The notes: generated by a model not told the origin, from the letters alone. Positions 17,671-25,957 are shown, numbered from the stretch's first letter. The stretch is DNA of 64,000 nt from Formosa agariphila KMM 3901 (GCF_000723205.1 NZ_HG315671.1:3044940-3108939); one strand, 5' to 3'. Numbers and translations are program-made.

Positions 17671-17825
17671 CTTTCATTTTGCCTTAACGCACATTCTTCG
17701 GTCTGCCCTAAAATATCATAGTCACGATATGGAAAAAAATGCAGATGTACCCTTTGAGTTGGATTATTACAGTGCTTTTTTAAATGATTTAATGGATAAT
17801 TTGTAATTATCTGGTTTCGGTTTGA

Positions 17826-17956
17826 AACGGTCTTGTACAAGAATAGTTGCTTGGTTAAGTTAATAATTTAGCAAACAATGACTAGCCCGAGGAAAATTCG
17901 TAGGATTTTCTGAGTAAGCTAAAATCAAACAATTATTTTTATTCATTATTGTAGCC
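17826..17956. repeat. attC-like cassette site 3
   Basis: The left arm AACGGTCTTGTACAAGAATAG followed by TTGCTTGG aligns with ACGGTCTCGGCTCGAGTAG TTGC in the site at 28298-28430. The centre holds a similar hairpin (AAAATTCGTAGGATTTTC here, AAAATCCGCGAGGATTTTT there). The right core TTGTAGCC ends 6 bases before the stop of the methionine aminopeptidase gene, the same gene-to-site spacing seen for other cassettes. Confidence 0.55.
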
Positions 17957-17961
17957 ATTTT

Positions 17962-18726
17962 TTAATTCCATATTCCATTTGATTCAGTCAGAATCATTGG
18001 GTCTTTATCTGTAATTAATATTGTTTGTTCGTGTTGTGTCACAAATCCACCTTTGTTGCCAACTAAAGTCCACCCATCATTTAATTCTACTGCTACAGTT
18101 GAGTTTGTTGAAATAAAAGTTTCTATTGCTACCGTTGTATTTTTCTTAAATCGTTCTCTGTTACATTTAACTCTGTAGTTTAAAATATTCTCAGGTTCTT
18201 CGTGTAAACTTCTACCAACTCCGTGACCAGCCAAATTTTTAATTACTTTAAATCCTGATTTTTTAGCTTCTGTTTCTATTAAATATCCAATTTCAGAAAT
18301 TTTCACTCCACCTTTTATATTGTTTATTGCTTTGCGTAAAATGTTTTTAGAAGCATCTACAAGAGGTTGGTGATTATGAATGTCTTTTCCAAGTATAAAA
18401 GAACCTCCATTATCAGACCAAAAACCATTTAGTTCTGCAGAAACATCAATATTAATTAAATCTCCTTCTTGCAGTATTTTTTTTTCGGATGGAATCCCGT
18501 GAGCAACTTCTTCATTAACACTTATACAAGTATAACCAGGGAAGTCATAAGTTTCATAAGGTGCTGATTTAGCTCCATAACGTCTTAAAATCCGCCCCCC
18601 ATATTCGTCCAATTCTTTCGTTGACATTCCGACTTTAGCATATTCTCTCATCAATTTTAGTGTAGTTCCAACAACTTCACTAACTCTTTTCATTCCTATT
18701 AATTCAGATTCTTTTGTAATCGACAT
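17962..18726 (-). CDS. map: type I methionine aminopeptidase, accessory copy
   Basis: 254 residues, the usual length. The five metal ligands are visible: Asp in 'LINIDVSAELN', Asp in 'GFWSDNGGSF', His in 'LAGHGVGRSLHEEP', Glu in 'TTVAIETFIS' and Glu in 'VTQHEQTILITD'. The substrate-pocket His is in 'EEVAHGIPSEKK'. It removes the initiator Met from new proteins. The housekeeping copy normally sits in a ribosomal operon; this one lies among cassettes with an attC-like site at its 3' end, so it is probably mobile and could confer tolerance to an aminopeptidase inhibitor (inference). The upstream region is a repeat of the one before the CDF gene. Confidence 0.93.
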   Translation of the reverse strand: MSITKESELIGMKRVSEVVGTTLKLMREYAKVGMSTKELDEYGGRILRRYGAKSAPYETYDFPGYTCISVNEEVAHGIPSEKKILQEGDLINIDVSAELNGFWSDNGGSFILGKDIHNHQPLVDASKNILRKAINNIKGGVKISEIGYLIETEAKKSGFKVIKNLAGHGVGRSLHEEPENILNYRVKCNRERFKKNTTVAIETFISTNSTVAVELNDGWTLVGNKGGFVTQHEQTILITDKDPMILTESNGIWN

Positions 18727-18734
18727 TTCGTTTT

Positions 18735-18812
18735 GTTTTAGTTCCTCTAAAATAATGTATTTTAGAAGATAGAGTACTTTTTTAGTATCTTAAGTTAATA
18801 CGCTTTCATTTT
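18735..18812. repeat. 78-bp direct repeat, copy B (upstream of map)
   Basis: Partner of 17593-17670. It contains the perfect palindrome TCTAAAATA-ATG-TATTTTAGA (18747-18767), 21-41 bases upstream of the map start. A palindrome in this position suggests an operator for a dimeric regulator. Confidence 0.7.
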
Positions 18813-18872
18813 AATTGTTGAAAACGGCTTGATAATCTTGATGTGAAACCATTTGGTAAATACCGATTTATT

Positions 18873-19793
18873 TCAATTAAAGGAGCGTCTATATTCCAAT
18901 GGCGAAAAACTTGTTTTTGTTTTGAATAGCTTACTGAACGACTGTGAATGTTCAAAATCCAATGTATACGCAATTTCACTTACTGACAAATTGGTATTTG
19001 ATAACTTTTCTTTAGCTTTCTCAATCAGTTTTTCGTGGATATGTTGTTGTGTGCTTTGCCCTGTCAAGGTTTTTAGCAAGCCACTAAGATAGTTGGGCGA
19101 TACATTTAGTTCCTTAGCAATACTTTGAACAGTAGGTAATCCACTTTCTACCAAGCTGTCCTGATTGAAATATTCATTAAGTATTTCTTCCAGACGATTT
19201 AATATGGTATGGTTGTGTATTTTTCTGGTGATAAATTGACGGTGATAAAATCTGTCGGAATAGTTGAGTAACACTTCTATTTGGGAAATGATGAGGGGCT
19301 CACTAAACTTATCAATATTGGAAACATACTCCTGTTTTATGCTTTGAAAAATACTGAGAATTGTAGTTTCCTCTTTATCTGAAAGATGTAGAGCTTCATT
19401 GGCCGAATAACTAAAGAACTCGTATTGTTTTATGGTTTTTCTCAATGGACTTTGCCATAAAAAATCGGTATGAATGAGCAGCATCCATCCCGAAAGTTTG
19501 TAATCGCCCTCAGTTTCAACCGAAAAAACCTGTTTGGGAGCAATGAAAAACATAATGCCTTCATCAAAATCGTAGGTTTGCTGACCATATTTGTATTTTA
19601 CCGTAGCATCAATATTTCTTTTTAATGCAATAGAGTAAAAGTCAAATATCCAACTGCTTTGTCTGTCAGTGGGAAGATTCCTTAATTCATCCAAATTTAT
19701 AACACTCATCAATGGGTGTTCTGGTTTAGGTAAACCTCGAAATCTATGGTACTCGCTAATTGTTTTGAAATGGTGAGGCGGTGTGTTTTTCAT
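18873..19793 (-). CDS. AraC-family regulator (copy 1)
   Basis: 306 residues. The N-terminal cupin-like sensor has 'YKYGQQTYDFDEGIMFFIAPK', and the C-terminal double HTH runs from about residue 205: 'PTVQSIAKELNVSPNYLSGLL', 'SVSEIAYTLDFEHSQSFSKLFK' and 'SFSPLEYRRSF'. It is clearly paralogous to the regulator at 20877-21788, sharing 'LPKP.HPL.SVI' and 'DFDEG'. It lies downstream of an NmrA-type oxidoreductase with a 9-base gap, so it probably controls that gene and its own operon. The ligand is unknown. Confidence 0.9.
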   Translation of the reverse strand: MKNTPPHHFKTISEYHRFRGLPKPEHPLMSVINLDELRNLPTDRQSSWIFDFYSIALKRNIDATVKYKYGQQTYDFDEGIMFFIAPKQVFSVETEGDYKLSGWMLLIHTDFLWQSPLRKTIKQYEFFSYSANEALHLSDKEETTILSIFQSIKQEYVSNIDKFSEPLIISQIEVLLNYSDRFYHRQFITRKIHNHTILNRLEEILNEYFNQDSLVESGLPTVQSIAKELNVSPNYLSGLLKTLTGQSTQQHIHEKLIEKAKEKLSNTNLSVSEIAYTLDFEHSQSFSKLFKTKTSFSPLEYRRSFN

Positions 19794-19802
19794 AATCTAT
19801 GA

Positions 19803-20702
19803 CTACAGTTGATTATATGCTTCAGCAAAGTTTTCAGCAAAATCTTTCATTTTTACAGTGCCCATCTTTTTGGGTTTATGTTGGTTGTAATGTTCGTACA
19901 ATAAACCACTGTTTATAGCGGCGTACATTTCCATCATACCCTCGGCTATGGCGGGTTGCATACCGGCAGCTTTTAGTCCCTCAGTCAGTTGTTCATCTGT
20001 TAAAGTTACCCATTTCAAATCTGGATTTCCTATGGCTTCACCTAATATTTTTGCCAATTCATTGTAAGTAAGTTCATCACTTGCTACATACCCTACGTTT
20101 TGTCCGGCAAGTTTTGAAGTAATCTCCTCGGCAATAACGCTAGCAATATCCACGGGTGATACCCAGGCATTCACAACTTCACCTTCAATGTTAGAAGCTA
20201 TAAAACCATTTTCCTTTGCAGAATGCACCTGTGGCAGTAAATTGTAATAAAATTCGGTAGGACGAATGTGAGTAATAGCAATATCTGATGGTAATGCATT
20301 GAGTATGCTTTCCACATAAAAAGTGCCTTGAAGTATGCCGTTACCTTCTTTCATATGAGCTCCGATGCTACTTAGATTCACTACTTTTTTCACTCCACTT
20401 CGCGTTATGGCTTGTGCGTAGTTATTCGCCAGGTTTTTATAATAGGCAAGTAAATCAAGGTTATGGTCAAAATAATTGGCGGGTGGCACCATACAAAATA
20501 CAGCATCAGCACCTGTAAAAGCTGAAGTAATAAAATCAACATCTTCTATAGAGCCAATAGCCGCAGTGGCTCCCATAGCTTCAATGTCTTTTTGCCTTTC
20601 GGTATTACTGCTTATTACTGTTACGGAATGTCCTTGTTGTACCAACTCCTGCGTTAGCGGTCTGCCTACGTGCCCTAAGGAACCTGCAAGTGTAATTTTC
20701 AT
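19803..20702 (-). CDS. NmrA-like NAD(P)-binding oxidoreductase
   Basis: About 299 residues from the ATG giving MKITLAGSLGHVGRPLTQEL, with the glycine-rich dinucleotide motif GSLGHVGRP right at the N-terminus as the family requires; an upstream ATG at 20741 would add 13 residues. 'NYAQAITRSGVKKVVNLSSIGAHM' and 'HIRPTEFYYNLLP' are typical of NmrA/quinone-reductase-2-like short-chain proteins. It may be a quinone reductase or redox sensor. It is paired with the AraC-family regulator that follows 9 bases later. Substrate unknown. Confidence 0.88.
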   Translation of the reverse strand: MKITLAGSLGHVGRPLTQELVQQGHSVTVISSNTERQKDIEAMGATAAIGSIEDVDFITSAFTGADAVFCMVPPANYFDHNLDLLAYYKNLANNYAQAITRSGVKKVVNLSSIGAHMKEGNGILQGTFYVESILNALPSDIAITHIRPTEFYYNLLPQVHSAKENGFIASNIEGEVVNAWVSPVDIASVIAEEITSKLAGQNVGYVASDELTYNELAKILGEAIGNPDLKWVTLTDEQLTEGLKAAGMQPAIAEGMMEMYAAINSGLLYEHYNQHKPKKMGTVKMKDFAENFAEAYNQL

Positions 20703-20876
20703 CTTTTCTGTTTTTATAAGCTTTGCAATATTGCTCATCAAAATTCCACAGAAACAGAAGGGTGTTTGTAGCCAAATATATGATTCTTGTAGGCTAATGT
20801 AAGGTCTATTCTTAGTCTTTCATTTAATAACTAAATCCGCTGTTTTTTAAATCCATTACAAGCAGTAGAAATTTTT

Positions 20877-21788
20877 TCAATTAAACGATGCCCTGAATTG
20901 CAAGGGTGTTTGTTGTGTGTTTTTTTTAAACATAGTACTGAATGATTGAGGATATTCAAACCCTAAATCATAAGCAATTTCCTTTATGCTAAGATTAGTT
21001 GTAGAAAGTAGCTCTTTCGCCCTTTTAACTATAGATTCTTGAATATGGGTTTGTGCATTTTTCCCGGTGGCATTTTTCAATAAATCACTTAAATAATTGG
21101 GAGAGATATTGAGTTTTTCTGCAAAATAGTTGACCGTTGGAACACCCGATAGTGTAGCATCACTTTTTAAGTACACATCCATTAATTCTTCCATTTTGAT
21201 TACCATATCGTTATTCACAGAACTTCGTGTTAAAAACTGTCTGTTGTGAAAACGTTTTGCGTAATTCAGAAGCAAGTCAATATGCGATACTATCAAATCC
21301 TGACTGTAATAGTCAATGTTATTTTTTAGTTCATCTTGCATTTGATTCATTAGGGACATAATGATATGGTCTTCTTTTTCAGAAAGGTGAAGCGCTTCTG
21401 CGGTAGAATAGGAGAAAAATCCATAATTATCAATATGTTTTCCCAATTCATAATGCCGTATTAGGTCAGGTTTAAAAACCATCATATATCCTGACACGGG
21501 GTCATCCGCAGGATTCGTGACAGAAAAGATTTGACCTGGCTTGGTAAAACTCATCACGCCTTCATCAAAATCATAATGACCTTGTCCGTACCTAAACTTG
21601 CCTGAAGCCTCTTTTTTAATAGCTACACAATAGAAATCATAATAAAAGCTGCTCCAAATTTCATTGGAATCGAATTTCAAATGCTCAAAATCAATTACGC
21701 TTATCAAAGGATGAATTGGTTTTGGCAAGTTGAATAATCTATGAAGTTCAGATATGGACTCAATTTTATATGGAGCAGCTTTTTTCAC
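20877..21788 (-). CDS. AraC-family regulator (copy 2)
   Basis: About 303 residues from a GTG at 21788 (VKKAAPYKIESISELHRLF), 4 bases after the stop of the SDR gene; the frame is open further upstream but that part lies inside the SDR coding region. The sensor has 'FRYGQGHYDFDEGVMSF'; the HTH has 'PTVNYFAEKLNISPNYLSDLL' and 'SIKEIAYDLGFEYPQSFSTMF'. It is a paralogue of the regulator at 18873-19793. It is likely cotranscribed with the SDR gene, giving two parallel oxidoreductase-plus-AraC modules side by side. Confidence 0.85.
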   Translation of the reverse strand: MKKAAPYKIESISELHRLFNLPKPIHPLISVIDFEHLKFDSNEIWSSFYYDFYCVAIKKEASGKFRYGQGHYDFDEGVMSFTKPGQIFSVTNPADDPVSGYMMVFKPDLIRHYELGKHIDNYGFFSYSTAEALHLSEKEDHIIMSLMNQMQDELKNNIDYYSQDLIVSHIDLLLNYAKRFHNRQFLTRSSVNNDMVIKMEELMDVYLKSDATLSGVPTVNYFAEKLNISPNYLSDLLKNATGKNAQTHIQESIVKRAKELLSTTNLSIKEIAYDLGFEYPQSFSTMFKKNTQQTPLQFRASFN

Positions 21789-21792
21789 ACTA

Positions 21793-22629
21793 TTATTGTT
21801 TAAAATCAGTAGATAAAGATAAAGCTTTCCATTGTTCCATTTCTTCCTTTTCGTTTTTACGAACTTGTAAAATGGCATTGTAACTATCAGAACCTAAAGG
21901 AAGGTGCAAGGGAGGATTCGGCATTTCTATAAATTTACGTACTACGGCTGCTAATTTTTCAGGATTTCCTAATTGCTTGCCATGAAATCCTGTAAATTGT
22001 GCTACCTGTTTATCCAAATTATAGGCGTCAATTTTATTTTTCGCCACATTCAGACTGTCCTCATTCATAAAATTTGTGCGAAATGTTCCTGGAGCAAGGA
22101 TGGTTATTTTTATGCCAAAAGGAGCGACTTCTTGAGCCAGCGCTTCTGATAGTCCAATAACCGCATATTTTGATGCACTGTAGCTTCCGTTAGCGGGATA
22201 ACTCATATAGCCCATCATAGATGCGATATTAATAATATGCCCCGATTTTTGATTGCGTAAGTGTGGCAAAACATTTCTGATGATGTGGGTCATTGCAAAG
22301 ACATTAACATCCATTGTTTTTCTAAACTCGGCATCGCTTAGTTCTTCGATATTACCCAATAGGTTATACCCTGCATTATTGACCACAACATCTATATGAC
22401 CAAATTCATCTATGCTTTTTGAAATAGCATTTTTAACCTCTTTTTCATTGGTGATGTCTAGCTTTATGGGTAGCAAATTCCCTTCGTATTCTTCAATTTT
22501 TTCTATAAGCGTGTCTGTATTTCGCGAAGTTGCAACTACCTTATCTCCATTAGCTAAAGCTGCTTTTGTAATTTCAAGCCCCATACCTTTAGAGGCTCCT
22601 GTAATAAACCAAACTTTCTGTGTATTCAT
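21793..22629 (-). CDS. short-chain dehydrogenase/reductase (SDR)
   Basis: 278 residues, classical SDR. The cofactor motif is 'WFITGASKGMGLEITKAA' (TGxxxGxG); 'NNAGYNLLG' is the NAG strand; the catalytic Ser is in 'HIINIASMMGYMSYPANGSY' and Tyr/Lys in 'YSASKYAVIGL'. The Arg/Thr region suggests NADP preference (ATSRNTDT). The substrate cannot be told. It is followed 4 bases later by an AraC-family gene that probably regulates it. Confidence 0.93.
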   Translation of the reverse strand: MNTQKVWFITGASKGMGLEITKAALANGDKVVATSRNTDTLIEKIEEYEGNLLPIKLDITNEKEVKNAISKSIDEFGHIDVVVNNAGYNLLGNIEELSDAEFRKTMDVNVFAMTHIIRNVLPHLRNQKSGHIINIASMMGYMSYPANGSYSASKYAVIGLSEALAQEVAPFGIKITILAPGTFRTNFMNEDSLNVAKNKIDAYNLDKQVAQFTGFHGKQLGNPEKLAAVVRKFIEMPNPPLHLPLGSDSYNAILQVRKNEKEEMEQWKALSLSTDFKQ

Positions 22630-22734
22630 AATTTTTTGTTTTATACAAAACTATCGGATACTTAGATGAATAAAGTTTTCAAATCACGGAGAGATGTATT
22701 TAAATTCAGGATTTTAAGAATTATATTTTAAAAC

Positions 22735-22826
22735 CAAACGGTCTCGTATAATGGACAATTAGGGGTTTATATATCTTGATTTTCAGTTAAGAACAAGCAA
22801 TGTATATTTTTTACCTTGTTGGCAAT
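22735..22826. repeat. degenerate attC-like site
   Basis: ACGGTCTCGTATAATG (22738-22753 region) matches the left arm of the sites at 30037 and 28298, and CAATGTATATTTTTTACCTTG (22798-22818) followed by TTGGC resembles a right arm. The arms pair poorly. The stop of the alpha/beta hydrolase gene lies 4 bases beyond, the same spacing as at the clear sites. Confidence 0.4.
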
Positions 22827-22829
22827 TGG

Positions 22830-23693
22830 CTATTTCAAATACTTCTTCATAAAGGTTCTCATTTTTGCAATGATTTTTTTCCCATCTTCTTCTAAAGCAA
22901 AATGTCCTGTATCATAAATATTATAGTCTATAGTTTTCACATCTTTTTTAAATGCCTGGGCACCTTGTTCTGGAAAATATTCGTCATTTTTTCCCCATAC
23001 GATAAGCATTGGAGGTTGATGGTCTCGTAAATACTTTTGCCATAAGGGATATTGCTTGATGTTGTCTTGGTAATCATACCATAAATCTAAATTAACTTTA
23101 TGAGCATTGGGTCTAGACATTCTAAGATAATCTAAGTGCCAAGTATCAGGATTTACACTTTCTGGATTTCTTGTTCCATGGGTATATTGCCATTTTAAAC
23201 CATCTAATGTAAAGGCTGGTAATAGTGCATTTTCTGTTGTTTCATTTCTATTGGCCCAGAAATTTCTAATAAGTTCCCATCCTTTTCCTAGTCCCTCCTC
23301 ATAGGCATTACCATTTTGAGTAATAATAGCCGTAACCCGTTCAGGGTGTTTAACAGCAATTCTAAATCCAATAGGAGCACCGTAATCCTGCATCATAATG
23401 GCATAAGTCTTTAATCCCTTTTTTTCCAAAAAGGAATCCATTGTTTTAGCGATATTCTCAAAAGTGTATTCATACACGTTTGGAGCAGGGAAATCACTGT
23501 TTCCAAAACCAGGATAATCTGGTGCAATTAAATAATAGTCGTCTGATAACGTGTTGAGCACTTTTCGATATTGGTGTGAAGATGCAGGATAGCCATGCAG
23601 TAAAACCAAAGTAGGATTTTTTGGGTTTCCGGCTTCTCGGTATGCTATATCAATACCATCAACTTCCATTGTTTTGAATTTTGTCGCTTTCAT
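22830..23693 (-). CDS. alpha/beta hydrolase, haloalkane dehalogenase-like
   Basis: 287 residues. 'TLVLLHGYPASSHQYRKVL' is the oxyanion region, the nucleophile elbow reads 'IMMQDYGAPIG' (Asp nucleophile as in dehalogenases and epoxide hydrolases), acid 'MLIVWGKNDEYFPEQ' and His 'YDTGHFALEEDG'. An Asp rather than Ser nucleophile suggests a dehalogenase or epoxide hydrolase. Just upstream lies a frame-shifted signal peptide (23725-23811), so the present Met start may be a shortened, cytosolic version of a once-exported enzyme. A TetR-type regulator and its probable operator lie upstream. Confidence 0.88.
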   Translation of the reverse strand: MKATKFKTMEVDGIDIAYREAGNPKNPTLVLLHGYPASSHQYRKVLNTLSDDYYLIAPDYPGFGNSDFPAPNVYEYTFENIAKTMDSFLEKKGLKTYAIMMQDYGAPIGFRIAVKHPERVTAIITQNGNAYEEGLGKGWELIRNFWANRNETTENALLPAFTLDGLKWQYTHGTRNPESVNPDTWHLDYLRMSRPNAHKVNLDLWYDYQDNIKQYPLWQKYLRDHQPPMLIVWGKNDEYFPEQGAQAFKKDVKTIDYNIYDTGHFALEEDGKKIIAKMRTFMKKYLK

Positions 23694-23724
23694 AAAAGAT
23701 GTATTTTGAGATTTTACGGTGGAT

Positions 23725-23811
23725 TTAGCTATAATACTTTCTTTTTTCAGATTCTTGACTTCCGATAAAAAGCAGTACTGCTCCTAAGACAGTAGTAATA
23801 ATTTTTTTCAT
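23725..23811 (-). pseudogene. signal peptide cut off by frameshift upstream of hydrolase
   Basis: A 28-codon frame starting MKKIITTVLGAVLLFIGS, a typical Sec signal peptide, then stopping. If one base is lost or gained near 23757, the frame joins the hydrolase through 'KNLKKESIIAKSTVKSQNTSF' (split at the Met start of the hydrolase), with no stop between. This looks like the original N-terminus of the hydrolase, now separated by a single-base frameshift in a poly-A/poly-T rich stretch. Sequencing error or programmed slippage are alternatives. Confidence 0.6.
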
Positions 23812-23832
23812 TTATGGTAGTCTTTATATTTT

Positions 23833-23846
23833 ACCGAACATTCGGT
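23833..23846. promoter_or_regulatory. probable TetR operator upstream of hydrolase
   Basis: ACCGAA-CA-TTCGGT is a perfect 6-bp inverted repeat with a 2-base centre, 22 bases before the signal-peptide start (23811) and just past the end of the tetR-type gene. A related site lies upstream of the tetR-type gene itself. Confidence 0.65.
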
Positions 23847-23867
23847 TTATTATTAAGGGAAATTTTT

Positions 23868-24425
23868 TTAGTGATATCTATCTTTTATTTTTTTTAATGT
23901 GTTTTCAAAAACGGTAGTATCTTGCAAACCTTTACTTACCAAAAGACTACCTTGTATATCAATCAATGTTTGCATAGCCTTTTCTTCTGCTAAGTGTTCA
24001 GATAAATTAATTGATAAGCCAAAATGCTTAAATGCCTTTAGCCATTCATTCATACCATTAGTAATACTTTGACCGAATAAATCCATTCCATTTTGCGTAG
24101 ATAAAACTTTAAATAAGCAAGAGTCTAGCCCACCATTATAGAGTTCCCCTATTTGTAACAGTGCATTTTTTAATCTATCCTCAGCAGGATCTCCTTCCTT
24201 ATTAAGTACGTTGAATATGTTATCTGCCACCCATTTTTCAATATTAATAAGTACAGATTCGGCCATTTCCTTTTTACCACTGGGAAATCTATGATAAAGA
24301 CTTGCTTTTTTTAAGCCCGTTATATTAGATAAATCATTGAGACTTGTGCCTTCATACCCTTGTGTCCTAAAAATTTTTGATAAGGAAATTATTAACTCGT
24401 CGTCGTTTACTTTTTGTGGTCTCAT
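23868..24425 (-). CDS. TetR/AcrR-family regulator
   Basis: About 185 residues from the ATG giving MRPQKVNDDELIISLSKIF; an earlier Met at 24440 adds five residues. The HTH is 'GYEGTSLNDLSNITGLKKASLYHRFPSGKKEM' in two parts (about residues 18-50). The C-terminal ligand domain is variable and fits the YxaF/AcrR-like group. It lies upstream of the alpha/beta hydrolase, and inverted repeats sit before both genes, so it probably represses both. Confidence 0.9.
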   Translation of the reverse strand: MRPQKVNDDELIISLSKIFRTQGYEGTSLNDLSNITGLKKASLYHRFPSGKKEMAESVLINIEKWVADNIFNVLNKEGDPAEDRLKNALLQIGELYNGGLDSCLFKVLSTQNGMDLFGQSITNGMNEWLKAFKHFGLSINLSEHLAEEKAMQTLIDIQGSLLVSKGLQDTTVFENTLKKIKDRYH

Positions 24426-24452
24426 AAAACAAAGATACAAGTAATTTGTTAG

Positions 24453-24470
24453 TTACCGAATGATTGTTAA
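24453..24470. promoter_or_regulatory. second, weaker TetR-type operator
   Basis: TTACCGAATGATTGTTAA, 28 bases before the tetR-type start. Its reverse complement matches the 14-base operator at 23833-23846 at 10 positions, including a full TTCGGT half-site, suggesting autoregulation. Confidence 0.5.
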
Positions 24471-24570
24471 ATAAGTCTAACGATATTACAGCTTATTGAT
24501 TATGAATGGCAAATGAAAAATATAAAATTAATTTGCTATTTTTTATTTTAAACACTTTAATTTTCCTTAA

Positions 24571-24960
24571 CTATTTTACAACGGTAACTTCTAATTCAAC
24601 TTTTAAGGTTTCATATAGACTCTTTACTTCTAATACAGTACTTGCTTGTTTTATGTTGTGTTTAACCACCCAATTTTGGAAAACATCAAAACAAGAAAAA
24701 AGCTCTTCCGTTGAAGTAGTATAAATATTTAATCTAACAATATTTTTACATTCATATCCTGAGGCAATAATTACTTTTTCCAAATTATTTATAGCTTCAA
24801 TTAGTTGAGTTTTCATATTTCCGGTACTTGATATTCCTTCAGCATTAATCGCTGTTTGTCCAGAAACATATAAAGTTCCTTCAGCATTCGTTACTTCAAT
24901 TGCTTGTGCGTAACTTCTTTCATTTTGCCATGTCCATGGGTTGATTGTTCGTTTTTCCAT
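24571..24960 (-). CDS. RidA/YjgF family protein
   Basis: 129 residues. 'GTLYVSGQTAINAEG', 'EAINNLEKVIIASGY' and 'VRLNIYTTSTEEL' are the conserved RidA fold segments. The catalytic Arg of true RidA proteins is expected near residue 105 in 'P.RS'; here the region reads 'KQASTVLEVKSLYETLKVELE', so Arg is missing and this is probably a non-deaminase subgroup. The trimeric fold may bind small metabolites. The upstream neighbour is a Crp-type regulator gene in the same direction (108-bp gap). Confidence 0.85.
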   Translation of the reverse strand: MEKRTINPWTWQNERSYAQAIEVTNAEGTLYVSGQTAINAEGISSTGNMKTQLIEAINNLEKVIIASGYECKNIVRLNIYTTSTEELFSCFDVFQNWVVKHNIKQASTVLEVKSLYETLKVELEVTVVK

Positions 24961-25068
24961 TTTAGTTTGTGCTAGTGTTAAAATTGAACTTATTGTTTAG
25001 ATACAAATATGTAAATACTAGCATTGCTTGAGTGTGACAAACATCACAATTATAAAATCGTCAAAATA

Positions 25069-25632
25069 TTAAGAAGAGAGCCTACTCAGTGTCTCTCGTG
25101 AAACACCTAAATAAGACGCTAAAAGCGTTTTTGGAACACGTTGAAATAATAGTGGATATTGTTTTAGTAATTGCTCATAACGTTCTTTAGCATTTGAAGT
25201 TAGAAAAGATAAAATCCTATTTTGTGAAGCGATTTGTCCTGAAATAGATTTTTGAAGGAAGAAACGTTCCATTTTGGGTATTTTAGTGCATAACTTATGG
25301 TAACTTTCAAGGCTTAAAGAGAATACAGAAATATCTTCGATACACTGTAATGACATATTCGCTTTTGTTTTTGAAAAATAGGCTGCAAAATCACTCTCCC
25401 ACCAGTCTTCCATTGCAAATGAGATAATATGCTGTTTGCCATCTTTATCGTCATAAAACAATTTTAAAAGTCCGGTAACAACAAAATAACAGTGATCGGC
25501 AGATTTTCCTTGCTTAATGAGAAACTCATTTTTTTGATACTTTTCGAACACGAAATATGATGATATTATTAAAAACTCATCTTCTGTAAGAGGTATAATT
25601 TTTTCTATATGCTCTTTTAACTTTTTCTTCAT
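25069..25632 (-). CDS. Crp/Fnr-family regulator (copy 1)
   Basis: 187 residues. The N-terminal cyclic-nucleotide-binding-like barrel ('KNEFLIKQGKSADHCYFVVTGLLKL') is followed by a dimer helix and a C-terminal HTH 'PKTLLASYLGVSRETLSRL'. The usual phosphate-binding Arg is not evident, so cAMP binding is doubtful; this is typical of the small Bacteroidetes Crp-like group. It ends only a few residues past the recognition helix. It may control the RidA-like gene downstream. Confidence 0.88.
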   Translation of the reverse strand: MKKKLKEHIEKIIPLTEDEFLIISSYFVFEKYQKNEFLIKQGKSADHCYFVVTGLLKLFYDDKDGKQHIISFAMEDWWESDFAAYFSKTKANMSLQCIEDISVFSLSLESYHKLCTKIPKMERFFLQKSISGQIASQNRILSFLTSNAKERYEQLLKQYPLLFQRVPKTLLASYLGVSRETLSRLSS

Positions 25633-25852
25633 TAATGAGAATTATATTTTGTATTTAGGCTGATTCATAGTGGTTGATTTTTTTTCTAATTAGCCAAATT
25701 AAGAGTGATTTCCATCCTTTGGTTTTATTAAATTGGTGTTTTTGGGCAACTTACTTCCGTGGTTAATAATTTGTCCATTTCCAAATGAAAAATACAGCCA
25801 CGAGGCTAAACCAAATCAACCTGAAACTATCTCACTTTATTATTTCCTAAGT

Positions 25853-25957
25853 TTACATTAGTAAAGCCATTCCTATTCCAATTAGTAATAAAGAGGCAAT
25901 TAGTAATGTTTGCAATGTTTTTGTTTTTCCCTTTTTTGAAAGCCAAATTCCTAACAT
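25853..25957 (-). CDS. possible 34-aa single-helix membrane protein
   Basis: MLGIWLSKKGKTKTLQTL followed by a hydrophobic helix (LLIASLLLIGIGMALLM). A short basic cytosolic start and one membrane helix make a coherent small protein in an otherwise empty ~350-bp gap between a Crp gene and an attC-like repeat. There is no family match; it may be a regulator of a membrane protein or a toxin-like peptide. Confidence 0.4.
   Translation of the reverse strand: MLGIWLSKKGKTKTLQTLLIASLLLIGIGMALLM

Noticed and set aside
17658..17840. 60-codon minus-strand frame between the CDF and map genes
   Set aside because: It starts inside an attC-like repeat and ends in the 78-bp repeat; no domain recognised. 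At best a remnant of an older cassette gene.
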